Part shown: positions 41,537 to 51,478 of the stretch, piece by piece
Numbering within the stretch: the stretch's first letter is position 1
Layout: each line of letters begins with the position of its first letter
Source: Pseudophaeobacter leonis
GTDB taxonomy: Bacteria > Pseudomonadota > Alphaproteobacteria > Rhodobacterales > Rhodobacteraceae
DNA: 64,000 nt
Reading direction: 5' to 3'
NCBI RefSeq assembly: GCF_002087335.1
Contig: NZ_MWVJ01000006.1
Coordinates: 1-64,000 of the forward strand
Program-made: the position numbers and the translations under genes
The notes under the pieces: generated by a model
What the model was told of the DNA's origin: nothing
The model's input: the letters and a program-made list of their open reading frames with translations, nothing else
Databases searched by the model: none

Positions 41537-41959
41537 ATGACCGAGCAAAACGCCCAATCGATGTCTCCACAGGACTGTCTGGTGGCCCTGATGGTGGCGG
41601 TCTCTGCCTCGGACGAGAACATCCGCACCGCCGAGCTGATCAAGATCCAGTCCGCGGTCAACATGCTGCCGGTCTTTGCCGATTATGACATCGACCGCAT
41701 GACCCGTATTTCAAAAACCGTTCTGGACCTGTTTGAACAGGAAGACGGGCTTGAGGCCTTGTTTGGCCTGATCCGCGACGACCTGCCCGAGCGCCTGTAT
41801 GAGACCGCCTATGCGCTGGCCTGCGATGTTGCTGCCGCCGATGGTAAACTGGCCGAGCCCGAGCTCGAGTCCCTCGCCGAGGTGCGCTATGAGCTGAATA
41901 TCGACCGCCTGCACGCCGCCGCCATCCAACGAGGTGCGCGCGCCCGCCACATGGTCTGA
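41537..41959 (+). CDS. TerB-family protein
   Basis: A 140-residue helical TerB/DjlA-type domain: LVALMVAVSASDENIRTAEL near the N-terminus and AYALACDVAAADGKLAEPEL later, the paired acidic S-D-E and A-D-G-x-L/I motifs typical of the fold. AAAAGGA precedes the ATG. Members occur in tellurite resistance clusters and as stand-alone proteins of unknown role; no other ter gene is in the window. Confidence 0.8.
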   Translation: MTEQNAQSMSPQDCLVALMVAVSASDENIRTAELIKIQSAVNMLPVFADYDIDRMTRISKTVLDLFEQEDGLEALFGLIRDDLPERLYETAYALACDVAAADGKLAEPELESLAEVRYELNIDRLHAAAIQRGARARHMV

Positions 41960-42035
41960 AATCAAAACCGCAACCCGGGGGTCGGCACCAGCCATGGCTG
42001 GTCCCGGGCGCGTTTTGGCACGGCAATCCAATTTA

Positions 42036-42063
42036 AAACCGGGGCAATCAAACCGGGGCAAAT
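42036..42063. repeat. 14-bp tandem repeat, two copies
   Basis: AAACCGGGGCAATC and AAACCGGGGCAAAT lie head to tail between the TerB and molybdopterin oxidoreductase genes. A 16-bp palindrome ACCAGCCATGGCTGGT lies about 40 bp upstream. Confidence 0.9.
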
Positions 42064-42154
42064 TGGTCTGCTCAAATTGCTCGAATGTGGCCCTTAAAGG
42101 CGGGCCCCCTTCGGCGTTACACTGGGCTCCAGCCAATGCCTTTGGAGTCCAGCC

Positions 42155-44207
42155 ATGAACAAGCCGCTTGAAATTCGCACCCTGCCCTCGGTCTGCCCCC
42201 TGGACTGCCCTGACACCTGCAGCCTGACCGTCAAGGTACAGGGCGACAGCCTGATCGAGGTCAAAGGGTCAACGGCAAACACCCTATACTGCCAATGTGA
42301 TCTGCAACAAGGTGGCGCGGTATTATCCCGAATTTGTGCATGGCAAAGCCCGCCTGACGCATCCGCTGAAACGGGTGGGGCCACGCGGCGCGGGCCAGTT
42401 TGAGCGGATCAGCTGGGAGGCGGCGCTGGACATGGTGCATGCGGGCTTTTCACAGGCGATCGCAGCCCACGGCCCGCAATCGGGGCTGCCCTTCCACTAT
42501 GCCGGCCCCAATGGTGAGCTGGCTGGCGGCTCGATGGACCGGCGGTTTTTTTACAATATGGGCGCCAGCCTGCTCAATCGCGGGCCTCTGTGTGGCGGTG
42601 TCCGGGGTGGCGCCTATGCCAGCATCTTTGGCGCGGCCCCTGGCATGCCGCCGGTGCAGCTGGCGCACTCGGATCTGGTGCTGATCTGGGGCAACAATGT
42701 CACCGTCTCCAACCTGCATCTGGCACCTTTGCTGAAAAAGATGCGCGCCCGTGGCGGCGCGGTGGTGGTGATCGACCCCAAGCGGATCAAGATCGCGGAA
42801 CACTGCGACATGCACCTGCAGATCAAACCCGGCACCGATGTGGTGCTTGCCATGGCACTGGCCGCCGAGCTGGAGCGGCGCGCGGCGCTGGATCACGCCT
42901 TTATCAGCAAATGGGTCGCAGGATTTGACCCCTATATGGCGCAGGCACGGCAACACAGTGTGGCGCAGGTGGTCGAGATCTGCGGTATCAGTGCCGCCGA
43001 CTTCCACGCGCTGGTGGATCTGATGGTGGCGGCCAAAACCATGGCCTGCTGCTTTGGCAATGGAATAGAGCGTGGCCGCTCTGGCGGATCAGGCCTGCGC
43101 GCCGCCATGGTGCTGCCTGCCCTCATGGGACATCATGGGCGGCTTGGCGCCGGGGTGATGGCAAAATCAGGCGTTGCAACACCAAAGACGCAAGCACGCC
43201 TGCAGGGCGACCACCTGATCAAAGCAGGCACCCGCACCTTTAACATCGTCGATCTGGCCAATGTGCTACAGGACGACAGTCTGGACATCCCGATCAAGGC
43301 CACGATGATCTACAACCACAACCCGGTTGCAACCCACCCGGATCAGGCCAATCTGACCCGGGCGCTGATGCGCGAGGATCTGTTCATTGTCGGCTCTGAT
43401 GTGGTGATGACCGACAGCATGGCCTATTGCGATGTGATCCTGCCCGCCGCCTCACATTTTGAGTTTGACGACATCTATGGCGCCTACGGTCAGAACTACC
43501 TGCAACGCGCCGCCCCGGTGATCCCCTGCGTTGGGGAAAGCCTGCCCAATACCGAGATCTTCCGCCGTCTGGCGCAGCGCTTTGGCTATGACGCGCCCGC
43601 GTTTCAGGCCAGCGATGCCCAGCTGATGGATGAGGCCATTGATGAGACCCATCCGCAGCTCAACGGCCAACGCCCCAGCGAGATCCCGCTGGATCGCGCC
43701 ATCGAGATGAAGGCGGCGGATGGCGAAGACCTCGTCATGTGCAAAAACGTCACTCCCGCCACGCCCTCGGGCCGGATCGAGCTGTTCAGCCAAAAGTACG
43801 AAGATTTTTATGGCTATGGCGTGCCCCGCTATGAGACGGTCGCACAGGCGCTGCCCCTGACGCTGATCACCCCCAGTTCGTCAAAACGCACCAATGCCAG
43901 CTTTGGCAGTGATCCCGCCTCTACCGGCCCCGAGCAGCTGGAGATGCACCCAGAGGACGCCGCGGCGCGCGGATTGCGCGATGGTGAGATCGTCTCGTTC
44001 TGGAATGCGCGGGGCGCGGTCACGCTGCAGCTCAAAGTGAGCGATGCCACCCGTCCCGGCGTGCTCTATTCGCCAAAGGGCACCTGGCGCGGCACCTCAG
44101 AGACCGTGTTCACGGTGAACGTGCTGATCCCGGCAGATATCCGCACCGACATCGAGGATGGCGCCTGCTATCACGAGACCTTTGTTGAGGTGAAACGGGC
44201 GCATTAA
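42155..44207 (+). CDS. Molybdopterin oxidoreductase, DMSO reductase superfamily (frameshifted)
   Basis: About 683 residues with an N-terminal 4Fe-4S motif (VCPLDCPDTC, fourth cysteine in VICNKVARYY) and a bis-MGD catalytic domain (VQLAHSDLVLIWGNNVTVSN, ATMIYNHNPVATHPD, LFIVGSDVVMTDSMAYCDVI). The frame breaks near 42281; one extra A in AAACACCC separates GSTAN from PYTANVICNK. There is no twin-arginine signal and no partner subunit gene nearby, so it is probably a soluble cytoplasmic enzyme. The substrate cannot be read from sequence. Lying near dddW, a sulfur-compound role is possible but unsupported. Confidence 0.82.
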
Positions 44208-44274
44208 ACGGGCACATTAATAGGCTCGGCAAACCAAAAGAGCCAGGCTGGCCGCAGCTGGAACGGCCTGGCCA

Positions 44275-44307
44275 TAGCTGCCATAGGCCCTACCTAGCTG
44301 CCATAGG
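44275..44307. repeat. 13-bp direct repeat overlapping the dacB 3' end
   Basis: TAGCTGCCATAGG occurs at 44275-44287 and 44295-44307, a 20-bp period. The second copy contains the dacB stop codon and its last codons. Confidence 0.9.
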
Positions 44308-45796
44308 TCTGACCCCAACGTTCAATCAGTTGTTGCTGCAGGCGTTTGGCCTTTTTGTTCCAGGCCTTGGCGCCCTTTGGCCGTTCGCGTTCGGCGCGAC
44401 TTATGCGGGCGCGCGCCTTGCTGTCTGCCACAAAGATCGTAAAGGCCAGCTCGGTGCCGCTCGAGGTGGTGAGAAAGCCCCCCAACCCGGAGACAAAGTT
44501 CAGGGTGCCCGTTTTGGCCGCCACTTTGATGGGATGAGTCTTGATCACCCGCCCCCTGGCATCCCGCATCGGGAACCTTTTCAGCAGCGGCTTCAGCGCC
44601 CCCGCCTTATAGGCCGCCACCAGCACCATCAGCAGCGCACTGGGTGCCACCCGCGAGGCGTCGCCCAGGCCAGAGTGATCCACCATACGGACGGAAGACA
44701 CCCCGTATTTGGCCTTGGCCCAGCGCGACATCTGGGTCGCGGACTCCTTTAGCCCGCTGGGGCGTTTGCCGCGCTTCGCAGTGGCCGCCATGCCAATCAT
44801 CTCGGCCATCAGGTTGTTGGAATATTTCAGCATTCCCTTCAGCATCAGATCCAGCGGGGGGCTGTGGTGCTGCGCCAAAAGCCGCCCGGGTGGCAGCGTC
44901 GAGATCTGCTTCGCCGCCTTTAGCTTTATCCCGTGCGAGCGCGCCATGGTGCGAAACACATCCGCCGCATAGTCCGCAGGCCGCCGCACCGGCAACCAGC
45001 GCGCGCCGCCCTTGCCCAGCGCCTGACTTGCAACAGTCCAGTAGTCAGTCCCCCCGCGATCCGCATAGGTATAGACCGGCAGCGCGCGACTGGCGACTTT
45101 CATCCGGGCCATGCTGACCTCGGGGCGGTATTTATGGGTGCGCGCATCCATATTCACCGCCCAGCCCTTCCCGGCCCGCTTCCATTCAAAATGCACCCGG
45201 TTAAAGTTCAGCGCGATGCCCGAAACCGCCGGGCTATAACCCACATGATCGGGCTGGTCGCCATCAATAGAGTGCACCTGGGGCAGCGCCCCGTCATAGA
45301 CCTTGAAAGCGCCGCGCACTTCGCGAATGCCGGCGGTCTTCAGCGCCTGGGCCAGCTGCGCAAGATGATCGGTGTTCAGCATGGGGTCCCCCCCACCGGC
45401 CAGGATCAGATCCCCCTGCAGAGTACCGCCGCTCACTGTTCCCGTCGCTATGATCCGGGTGGTAAACCGATGGTTCGCTCCGAGACTATCCAAGGCATAA
45501 AGCGCTGTAAGCGCCTTGGCGACGCTGGCCGGCGGCAGTGCGACCTCTGCGTCATGCGCCTCAAGCTGCTTGCCGGTTTTCACTTCTGCGACAGCGCAGG
45601 CCACCTGCCCGGACAGACCCGCGCCTGCCAGCAGCGTTTTAAGGCTGGCCGCAGAGCCCGCGCCAGCGGCGCCAGACACCAGCCCCGCGCCTGCCCGGGC
45701 AACCGGGCGCAGAGATTTCAGGGGCGCATTGGCCAGAGCTGCCGGGGCGGTCAGAGCCGCAGCGGCGGCCGAAAGGAAAAAGCGTCTCGATAACAT
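44294..45796 (-). CDS. dacB: D-alanyl-D-alanine carboxypeptidase/endopeptidase (PBP4)
   Basis: About 500 residues with a twin-arginine-like signal (MLSRRFFLSAAAAALTAPAA) and the three penicillin-binding motifs: SVAK (S-x-x-K), YSNN (S-x-N) and KTGT. It trims peptide side chains of peptidoglycan in the periplasm. The ATG at 45796 is used; an upstream TTG adds three residues. An 18-bp palindrome lies 22 bp upstream of the start. Confidence 0.9.
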   Translation of the reverse strand: MLSRRFFLSAAAAALTAPAALANAPLKSLRPVARAGAGLVSGAAGAGSAASLKTLLAGAGLSGQVACAVAEVKTGKQLEAHDAEVALPPASVAKALTALYALDSLGANHRFTTRIIATGTVSGGTLQGDLILAGGGDPMLNTDHLAQLAQALKTAGIREVRGAFKVYDGALPQVHSIDGDQPDHVGYSPAVSGIALNFNRVHFEWKRAGKGWAVNMDARTHKYRPEVSMARMKVASRALPVYTYADRGGTDYWTVASQALGKGGARWLPVRRPADYAADVFRTMARSHGIKLKAAKQISTLPPGRLLAQHHSPPLDLMLKGMLKYSNNLMAEMIGMAATAKRGKRPSGLKESATQMSRWAKAKYGVSSVRMVDHSGLGDASRVAPSALLMVLVAAYKAGALKPLLKRFPMRDARGRVIKTHPIKVAAKTGTLNFVSGLGGFLTTSSGTELAFTIFVADSKARARISRAERERPKGAKAWNKKAKRLQQQLIERWGQTYGS

Positions 45797-45817
45797 GTCA
45801 GTCAATATCTAATAAAA

Positions 45818-45835
45818 TTGCCACTATAGTGGCAA
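45818..45835. promoter_or_regulatory. Perfect 18-bp palindrome upstream of dacB
   Basis: TTGCCACTATAGTGGCAA is perfectly symmetric and lies 22 bp before the dacB ATG. It could be an operator or a 5' UTR hairpin with a TATA loop. Confidence 0.5.
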
Positions 45836-46012
45836 ATAAAGCCCAAAGCTTGCTTCTGTACCATAGCTGATCCTCCATCCGCGACCAAATCACTTACACA
45901 AACACCTGCTCAGGCTCTCCTCTTTTTAGAAAAAAACCCCTGACTACAGACAGCATAACGCGGCAAAGGGTCGGCAAAATGGCAGATTTTGGCTCTTTTT
46001 CGGGAAAACAGG

Positions 46013-46623
46013 CTAAACTGCGGCGGCAGACCAGTCGCCGCTGGCCCGGATCGCGGTAGAGCTGGCGGCCACCATGGGCACATTGACAAAGCACCAGGCC
46101 GGCACAGGGGCCTGCGCCAGGTCTGACTTTGACCATCCTTGAGCATCTGGGCGCGATAGATCCGCGCCGCGGGCGACAGCCGCGCCGAAATGCGATCTCC
46201 CGGCCGCGCCAAGACGCCAACCGGCACGGTCTCAAGGATCTCTCGCCAGTCCTTCCAAAGGTGAAAATGAGCCAGATTGTCCGCCCCCATCAACCAGGTA
46301 AAGCGCACGCCCGGATAGAGACGGCGCATCTCGCGCAGGGTCTCGGCCGTGTAGCGCGTGCCAAGGCGTGCCTCGATATCGCTGATCCGCACCCTTGGGT
46401 GATCCATGAGGCCCTGCGCCGCGGCAATGCGGCGCGCCATGCTGGCAGGGGCACGGGGTTTGAGCGGATTGCCCGGGGAAACCAGCCACCAGAGCTGATC
46501 CAGATTGAACCGCTGCAGCGCCGCCCGACTGATCTGCACATGTCCCAGGTGGGCCGGATCAAACGACCCGCCCAGCAGCCCCACGGTCATGCCGGGGCGC
46601 AGATATGGTAAACCCTGTCTCAT
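46013..46623 (-). CDS. nadD: Nicotinate-nucleotide adenylyltransferase (frameshifted)
   Basis: About 203 residues. The nucleotidyltransferase motif [12 protein letters not shown] lies near the N-terminus, with [12 protein letters not shown] and [19 protein letters not shown] following. It converts nicotinate mononucleotide to deamido-NAD. The frame breaks near 46124: KDGQSQ should run on to [20 protein letters not shown] and the ISTxIR-like [10 protein letters not shown] motif, which is in the next frame and stops at 46013. One missing G explains it. The start at 46623 matches the usual N-terminal extension. Confidence 0.92.
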
Positions 46624-46757
46624 GTAACCTGTCTCATCAAACAGGTGATGCACATATTCAGAGGCAAGATCAATCTACTGGCGCCACCTGAGGTCTGAAA
46701 ACCAACAATCCCCGCCGCTTGCCCGCCTGAAAACTCACCGAGACAAGGCCTGGCTTT

Positions 46758-46834
46758 GCCCGTGCTGCGCACGGGCAGCGTCCGAACCGCCCCCACGGGG
46801 CGGGCGCTTCTCGCCCTTCCCTCGGTTCGGACGC
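46758..46834. other. GC-rich hairpin cluster upstream of ettA
   Basis: GCCCGTGC-TGC-GCACGGGC (46758-46776) is followed by an 11-bp inverted repeat GCGTCCGAACC/GGTTCGGACGC (46778-46788 and 46824-46834) enclosing further GC-rich pairing. It lies in the nadD-ettA divergent gap; its role is unknown. Confidence 0.6.
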
Positions 46835-46912
46835 ATCATCCCCGATTGCCCCCGCCGCGCCCATCGGCTATCACACCAGCCAGCTAGAATTCCCCCATCA
46901 CGGAGCCCCATC

Positions 46913-48567
46913 ATGGCCGCAATCAATACGTCTACCACATGCAGGGTGTCTCCAAGACCTACACCGGTGGCAAGAAATGCTTTGAAAACATCCACCTGTC
47001 CTTTTTGCCCGGCGTAAAAATCGGTGTTGTCGGCGTCAACGGCGCCGGGAAATCCACCCTGATGAAAATTATGGCCGGCCTCGACAAGGACTTCACCGGT
47101 GAGGCCTGGGCCGCCGAAGGCGTCCGCGTTGGCTATCTGCCGCAGGAGCCAAAAGTGGACGAGAGCCTCACCGTGCGTGAAAACGTCATGCTGGGCGTCG
47201 CGCCGAAAAAGGCGATCCTGGATCGCTACAATGAGCTGGCGATGAACTACTCGGACGAGACCGCCGCCGAGATGGCCGAGCTACAGGACGTCATCGACGC
47301 ACAGGATCTGTGGGATCTCGACAGCCAGATTGACGTCTCGATGGAAGCGCTGCGCTGCCCGCCCGATGATGCGGCGATCGCCAATCTCTCAGGCGGTGAA
47401 AAGCGCCGGGTGGCCCTGTGCAAACTGCTGCTCGAAGCGCCCGAGATGCTGCTGCTGGATGAGCCGACCAACCACCTTGATGCCGAAACCATCGCCTGGC
47501 TGCAACAGCACCTGATCGACTATAAAGGCACCATCCTGATCGTCACCCACGACCGCTACTTCCTCGACGATATCACCAGCTGGATCCTTGAGCTGGACCG
47601 CGGCAAGGGCATCCCCAACGAGGGCAACTACTCGGACTGGCTGGAGCAAAAGGCCAAACGTCTGGGCCAGGAAGCCCGCGAGGACAAATCCAAGCAAAAG
47701 ACGCTGGAGCGCGAGCTGGAGTGGATGCGTCAGGGCGCCAAGGCGCGTCAGGCCAAATCCAAGGCCCGGAGCAACGCCTATAACGACCTGGCCGAGCAGT
47801 CCGAGCGCGAAAAACTCACCCGGGCCCAGATCGTGATCCCCAACGGCCCGCGTCTTGGCAACAAGGTGATCGAAGACAAGGATCTCGCCAAACACTACGG
47901 CGACAAACAGCTGGTCGAAGGCCTGTCGTTTGACCTGCCCCCCGGCGGCATTGTCGGCGTCATCGGCCCCAACGGCGCCGGTAAATCCACCCTGTTCCGT
48001 ATGCTCACCGGCCAGGAGCAGCCCGACGAGGGCACTGTCAGCTATGGCGACACCGTAAAGCTGTCCTATGTCGACCAGTCGCGCGACGATCTGAAGGACA
48101 ATGAGACCGTCTGGGAAGCGATCTCTGGCGGCGCCGAGATTATTGAACTCGGTGATGCGCAGGTGAACTCCCGCGCCTATTGCTCGTCGTTCAACTTTAA
48201 AGGCGGCGATCAGCAAAAACCGCTGAACCTGCTGTCTGGCGGTGAACGTAACCGCGTCCACATGGCGCGTCTGCTGAAAGAGGGCGGTAACGTGCTGCTG
48301 CTCGATGAGCCGACCAACGACCTTGACGTAGAAACCCTGCGCGCTCTTGAGGACGCGCTGGTCGATTTCGCCGGCTGCGCCGTGGTGATCTCACACGACC
48401 GCTTCTTCCTTGACCGGATCTGCACCCACATGCTGGCCTTTGAAGGCGACGCGCATGTGGAGTGGTTCGAGGGCAACTTTGAAGACTACGAGGAAGACAA
48501 GAAACGCCGCCTCGGGGCCGACGCACTGGAGCCCAAGCGCCTGAAGCACAAGAAGTTTGTGCGGTAG
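46913..48567 (+). CDS. ettA: Energy-dependent translational throttle protein EttA (ABC-F; frameshift at start)
   Basis: ABC-F ATPase of about 551 residues with two nucleotide-binding domains: Walker A VNGAGKST and GPNGAGKST, signatures LSGGEKRR and LSGGERNR, Walker B LLLDEPTNHLD and LLLDEPTNDLD, and the inter-domain linker rich in K/R/Q. EttA binds the ribosomal E site and gates translation by ATP/ADP ratio. The family starts with an M-x-x-x-YVYHMQGVSK-type sequence; here ATGGCCGC at 46913 and NQYVYHMQGV are one base out of frame (missing base near 46921). The open frame alone begins at 46939. Confidence 0.93.
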
Positions 48568-48573
48568 AAACTC

Positions 48574-48605
48574 TAAGCCCTGCCTTTTGGCGGGGCTTTT
48601 TTGTT
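48574..48605 (+). terminator. Rho-independent terminator of ettA
   Basis: AAGCCCTGCC-TTTT-GGCGGGGCTT with an uninterrupted T run (TTTTTTG) directly after the stop codon. Confidence 0.9.
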
Positions 48606-48621
48606 TGGAAAGGTATTTTGC

Positions 48622-49513
48622 ATGCCAACAGGACGATCAGTACGACTTTTCTTGGCGGAAGGGACACCCACTGGAATTCTGACTGCAGAAATCGTCAATT
48701 GGACAGGTCATGTCCTCTCAGCTCCGCGTACACGCCTAGAAACAGCGCTAAAGCGTAGTGAACTGAAGAAGACTGGTATCTACATCCTGTATGGGTCGCC
48801 TTTAGACGCCGATCTTCCAATGGTATACATTTGGCGAAGGAGATGACATCTCCACACGCCTTTCAAGCCATTCCAGGGATGATGACAAAGCTTTTTGGGA
48901 ACGATTTATCGCTGTTACAAACAAGGATATGAACCTTACAAAAGCCCATGTGAAATACCTAGAAGGCCGCCTAATCACCTTGCTGAAAGACGCCAAAAAG
49001 TCGACAGTGACGAATAGGACTGACCCGAATTTTGATAGGCTTCCTGAGGCGGACATTTCAGATATGGAGTCCTTTCTTGATCAACTGCAACTGGTTTTAC
49101 CAGTGGTAGGCGTAGATTTTTTTAGAAAAGTCCCTTCTTCAGCCGGAAACTTCGTTTCAGATTCGGCCGAAACTCCGACCTTTACCATTCAGCATAAGCG
49201 GAAGGGCATTTCAGCCACTGCTAGGGAAATTGATGGCGAGTTCGTTGTACTTGCTGGCTCAACAGGGGATCTCAAGGAAGCCGCATCTTTTCATGAAAGA
49301 GTAAAAAACCTACGGGACCAGCATCTAGCCGTTGGGAAGATCTCAAAGGTCGGCGATCAAACATTTAAGCTACTTGAAGACATAGCATTTTCCAGCCCGA
49401 GCGGCGCCGCTGTTTTTCTGTTCGGGACGTCACGAAATGGACGAACTGATTGGCTAGTCCAAGGAAAGACTATGAACTACGGAGAATGGAAAGAGCTTCT
49501 CCTGAAAGAGTAA
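48622..49513 (+). CDS. GIY-YIG nuclease-domain protein with DUF4357-like tail (frameshifted)
   Basis: About 296 residues. The GIY-YIG signature is present as KTGIYILYG and, after the shift, VYIGEGDDISTRLSSH; the catalytic glutamate would be in HVKYLEGRLI. The C-terminal part (FSSPSGAAVFLFGTSRNGRT, DWLVQGKTMNYGEW) resembles DUF4357. The frame breaks near 48831, where one extra T separates VYI from GEGDD. Its codon and base use is plainer and AT-richer than the neighbours, suggesting transfer. The role is unknown; such proteins occur as solitary genes and near defence loci. Confidence 0.75.
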
Positions 49514-49860
49514 ATCGATACTCCGCACCAGCCCCTCAACTCTAGGTCCGCGCCTGACCTTGGGGAGGTGCAAAGCGCCTTCGTCGTGCTGGAAGCACGC
49601 CTCTGGCGTGACGGGAAGGTCTCTCGTGCATTGCTGTGCAATGCACTGACGACAGGTGGTTGCAAGCAACCACCCAGAGGCAGGCGCGGGCCGTGCGGCC
49701 CAAAGACCCCCTTTTCTAGTGTTGCGCTGTCAATAACTGTTGCAGCCTCAATTTCGCGTTTCGCTCTTTTTGCGCTATCATGGCCGTTAACGACTGCCCC
49801 ATACTGGCCTCAAACATGACCGCATCCGATTTTCATTTCACTTGTCCAAAGGTTCCCCCA
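49514..49860. other. Intergenic region with an array of small hairpins
   Basis: Four stem-loops follow one another: CGTGCT/AGCACG (49585-49599), GTGCATTGC/GCAATGCAC (49626-49646), GGTGGTTGC/GCAACCACC (49655-49674) and GGGCCG/CGGCCC (49688-49701), the last followed by CCCCCTTTTCT. No protein is supported. Confidence 0.6.
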
Positions 49861-50231
49861 ATGCCCATTTCCCCCGCAGACATCGCAGCCCAGGCCGAAG
49901 CTCTGAGTGGCAAAAAAGCCAAACGCAAAAAGCTTTTGTCCCGCCAGAAGACACCAAGAGCAAAAAGCTGCCCAGTGACGTGCGAAAAGGGCTGGAGGCG
50001 CATTTTGGCAGCAAACTCGCAAAGGTGCAGGTGCATTCTGGCGGCAATGCCAAAGAGCTCTGCAAAGAGCTGAAAGCCAAGGCCTTTAGCATCGGCAATG
50101 ACGTCTATTTTGGCAAAGCGGCCGACGCCAAGAACTCTGAGCTCCTGGTGCATGAGCTCACCCATGTGCTGCAACAAGGGGGCGGCAGAATGCCAAAACC
50201 AAAGGACGGCATCGCCTTTGTCTCAAAATGA
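49861..50231 (+). CDS. DUF4157 (eCIS core-like) metallopeptidase-type protein (frameshifted)
   Basis: About 124 residues: MPISPADIAAQAEALSGKKA, then after a missing A near 49923, KAFVPPEDTKSKKLPSDVRK, the DUF4157 block SKLAKVQVHSGGNAKELCKE and AFSIGNDVYFG, and LVHELTHVLQQGG with the HExxH zinc motif. DUF4157 proteins are associated with extracellular contractile injection systems and polymorphic toxins. Here the domain is nearly the whole protein, and no tail, sheath or baseplate gene is nearby. AAAGG precedes the ATG. The function is not known. Confidence 0.75.
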
Positions 50232-50435
50232 GCCCGCCACCTAGCCCCGACGCCTGCGGTAAAACGGGTAGAACCAGCGCGCCCGACGCGAAATTCTGGC
50301 TCATTGTGGCGCATTTAGCCCTGCTTCACCCCGGCCTCTGCACAGTTTGAACAAAATATTAACGATTTCAGCCTGTATTGAGAGGACAGCGCCGCGCTAG
50401 GATTTGGCAGTGGCCTCAGCTGAGGGAGAGACAAA

Positions 50436-50648
50436 GTGGCTTTTGTGGGTATCATGGTTGGATCGTTTTTTGGCCTTATCTCGGCCGCCACCGGCTTTGC
50501 GCTGTTTGATCTACACCTCTGGCAGAGCCTGCTGCTCTACTCGGCGTCAGGCGTTCTATTTTCGGTCCTGACAGTCCTTGCCCTGTTGTTGCGCCCTCGA
50601 ATTGAGGGACAAAAGGCAGAGCCGACAAAGGCGCAGGCCACAGCCTGA
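50436..50648 (+). CDS. Small membrane protein with two hydrophobic segments
   Basis: A 70-residue protein with a GTG start and a strong GAGGGAG upstream. Hydrophobic segments are FVGIMVGSFFGLISAATGFA and SLLLYSASGVLFSVLTVLAL, followed by a charged tail. I do not recognise a family. The stop codon lies in a 12-bp tandem repeat (50644-50667). Confidence 0.55.
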   Translation: MAFVGIMVGSFFGLISAATGFALFDLHLWQSLLLYSASGVLFSVLTVLALLLRPRIEGQKAEPTKAQATA

Positions 50649-50667
50649 GATCACACCTGAGATCACG
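50644..50667. repeat. 12-bp tandem repeat, two copies, containing a stop codon
   Basis: CCTGAGATCACA and CCTGAGATCACG; the TGA of the small membrane protein gene is in the first copy. Confidence 0.9.
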
Positions 50668-50677
50668 GCCTGAGGCG

Positions 50678-51104
50678 CTATAGCGCTTTTACCCAGGCGG
50701 TGATCTGACCTTCTCGCATCGCACCTGACTGGCGCTTTTGCTCTTTGCCGCGCGCAAAGCCCACCAGGGTTGGTATCCCCTTGATCCGGTAGCGCCCGCC
50801 GGTCGACTGATGTCGCTCGTGCCAGTTTGACCAGTCGCGCCTGACCCGCCAGTTTCCTGGCCGCTTTGGCATATTCCGGCCCCATCATTTTGCACGGCCC
50901 GCACCAGGGCGCCCAAAAGTCGACGATCAGGGGCAGATCATCGTTCTGCGCCGCCTTTTGCAGCACCGCCGGATCCACATCCATCGGCTGCGTCGGCATC
51001 AAGGCAGCACCGCAACTGCCGCATTTTGGCCCCGCGGCCAGCTTGTCCTCCGGCACCCTATTCAACTGGGCGCAGCTCAGACAGGTGAGCGTTTTGGTGG
51101 CCAT
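50678..51104 (-). CDS. trxC: Thioredoxin 2 (TrxC; frameshifted)
   Basis: About 142 residues: an N-terminal zinc ribbon (CLSCAQLNRV and KCGSCGAAL), then a thioredoxin domain with the active site DFWAPWCGPCKMMGPEY and the cis-proline strand RIKGIPTLVGFARGKEQ. It reduces protein disulfides in the cytoplasm, often under oxidative stress. The frame breaks near 50825 between ARLVKLA and ERHQSTGGRYR. The start MATKTLTCLSC at 51104 is the family start. Confidence 0.9.
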
Positions 51105-51478
51105 GGCAAATCTCCAATCCTGTGGCCCGTTAAGATATGAGGCCTCAAACACATCTGCAAGACACAGACAAAACGCGGTTCATTGCAGCCCCCGGCTGTG
51201 CGCCACAAACTGCCACTGCTGCCTGCCTCAATGCGCAAACGCCCCAAGGCGCCTGCCCAAACCTGTTGACCCTGCCCACAGGCCCACACCTTTTGGCGCA
51301 CGGGCCTGTGGCGTGAATTTTTCTTGCCTGATGACTTCTTCTGTCCAATGCTGTCACCGCCGAGTCATGAAAACTGTGCAAATTGCCCTGACCGGTAGGG
51401 CCATACGCATAAAATGAGCCGGCCATACTGCCGCATGTTGCGGGTAGATTACGTGAGAAGAAACTAGGAGAAGAGACG
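51105..51478. other. trxC-cspA divergent gap with a long cspA leader
   Basis: No protein gene is supported. A perfect 10-bp inverted repeat CCACAGGCCC/GGGCCTGTGG (51276-51285 and 51302-51311) is followed by CGTGAATTTTTCTTG, terminator-like on the plus strand although no gene ends there. The remaining sequence before cspA is probably its promoter and 5' UTR. Confidence 0.5.

Noticed and set aside
47389-48261. Minus-strand frame (290 codons) opposite ettA
   Set aside because: Antisense shadow of the ABC-F gene.
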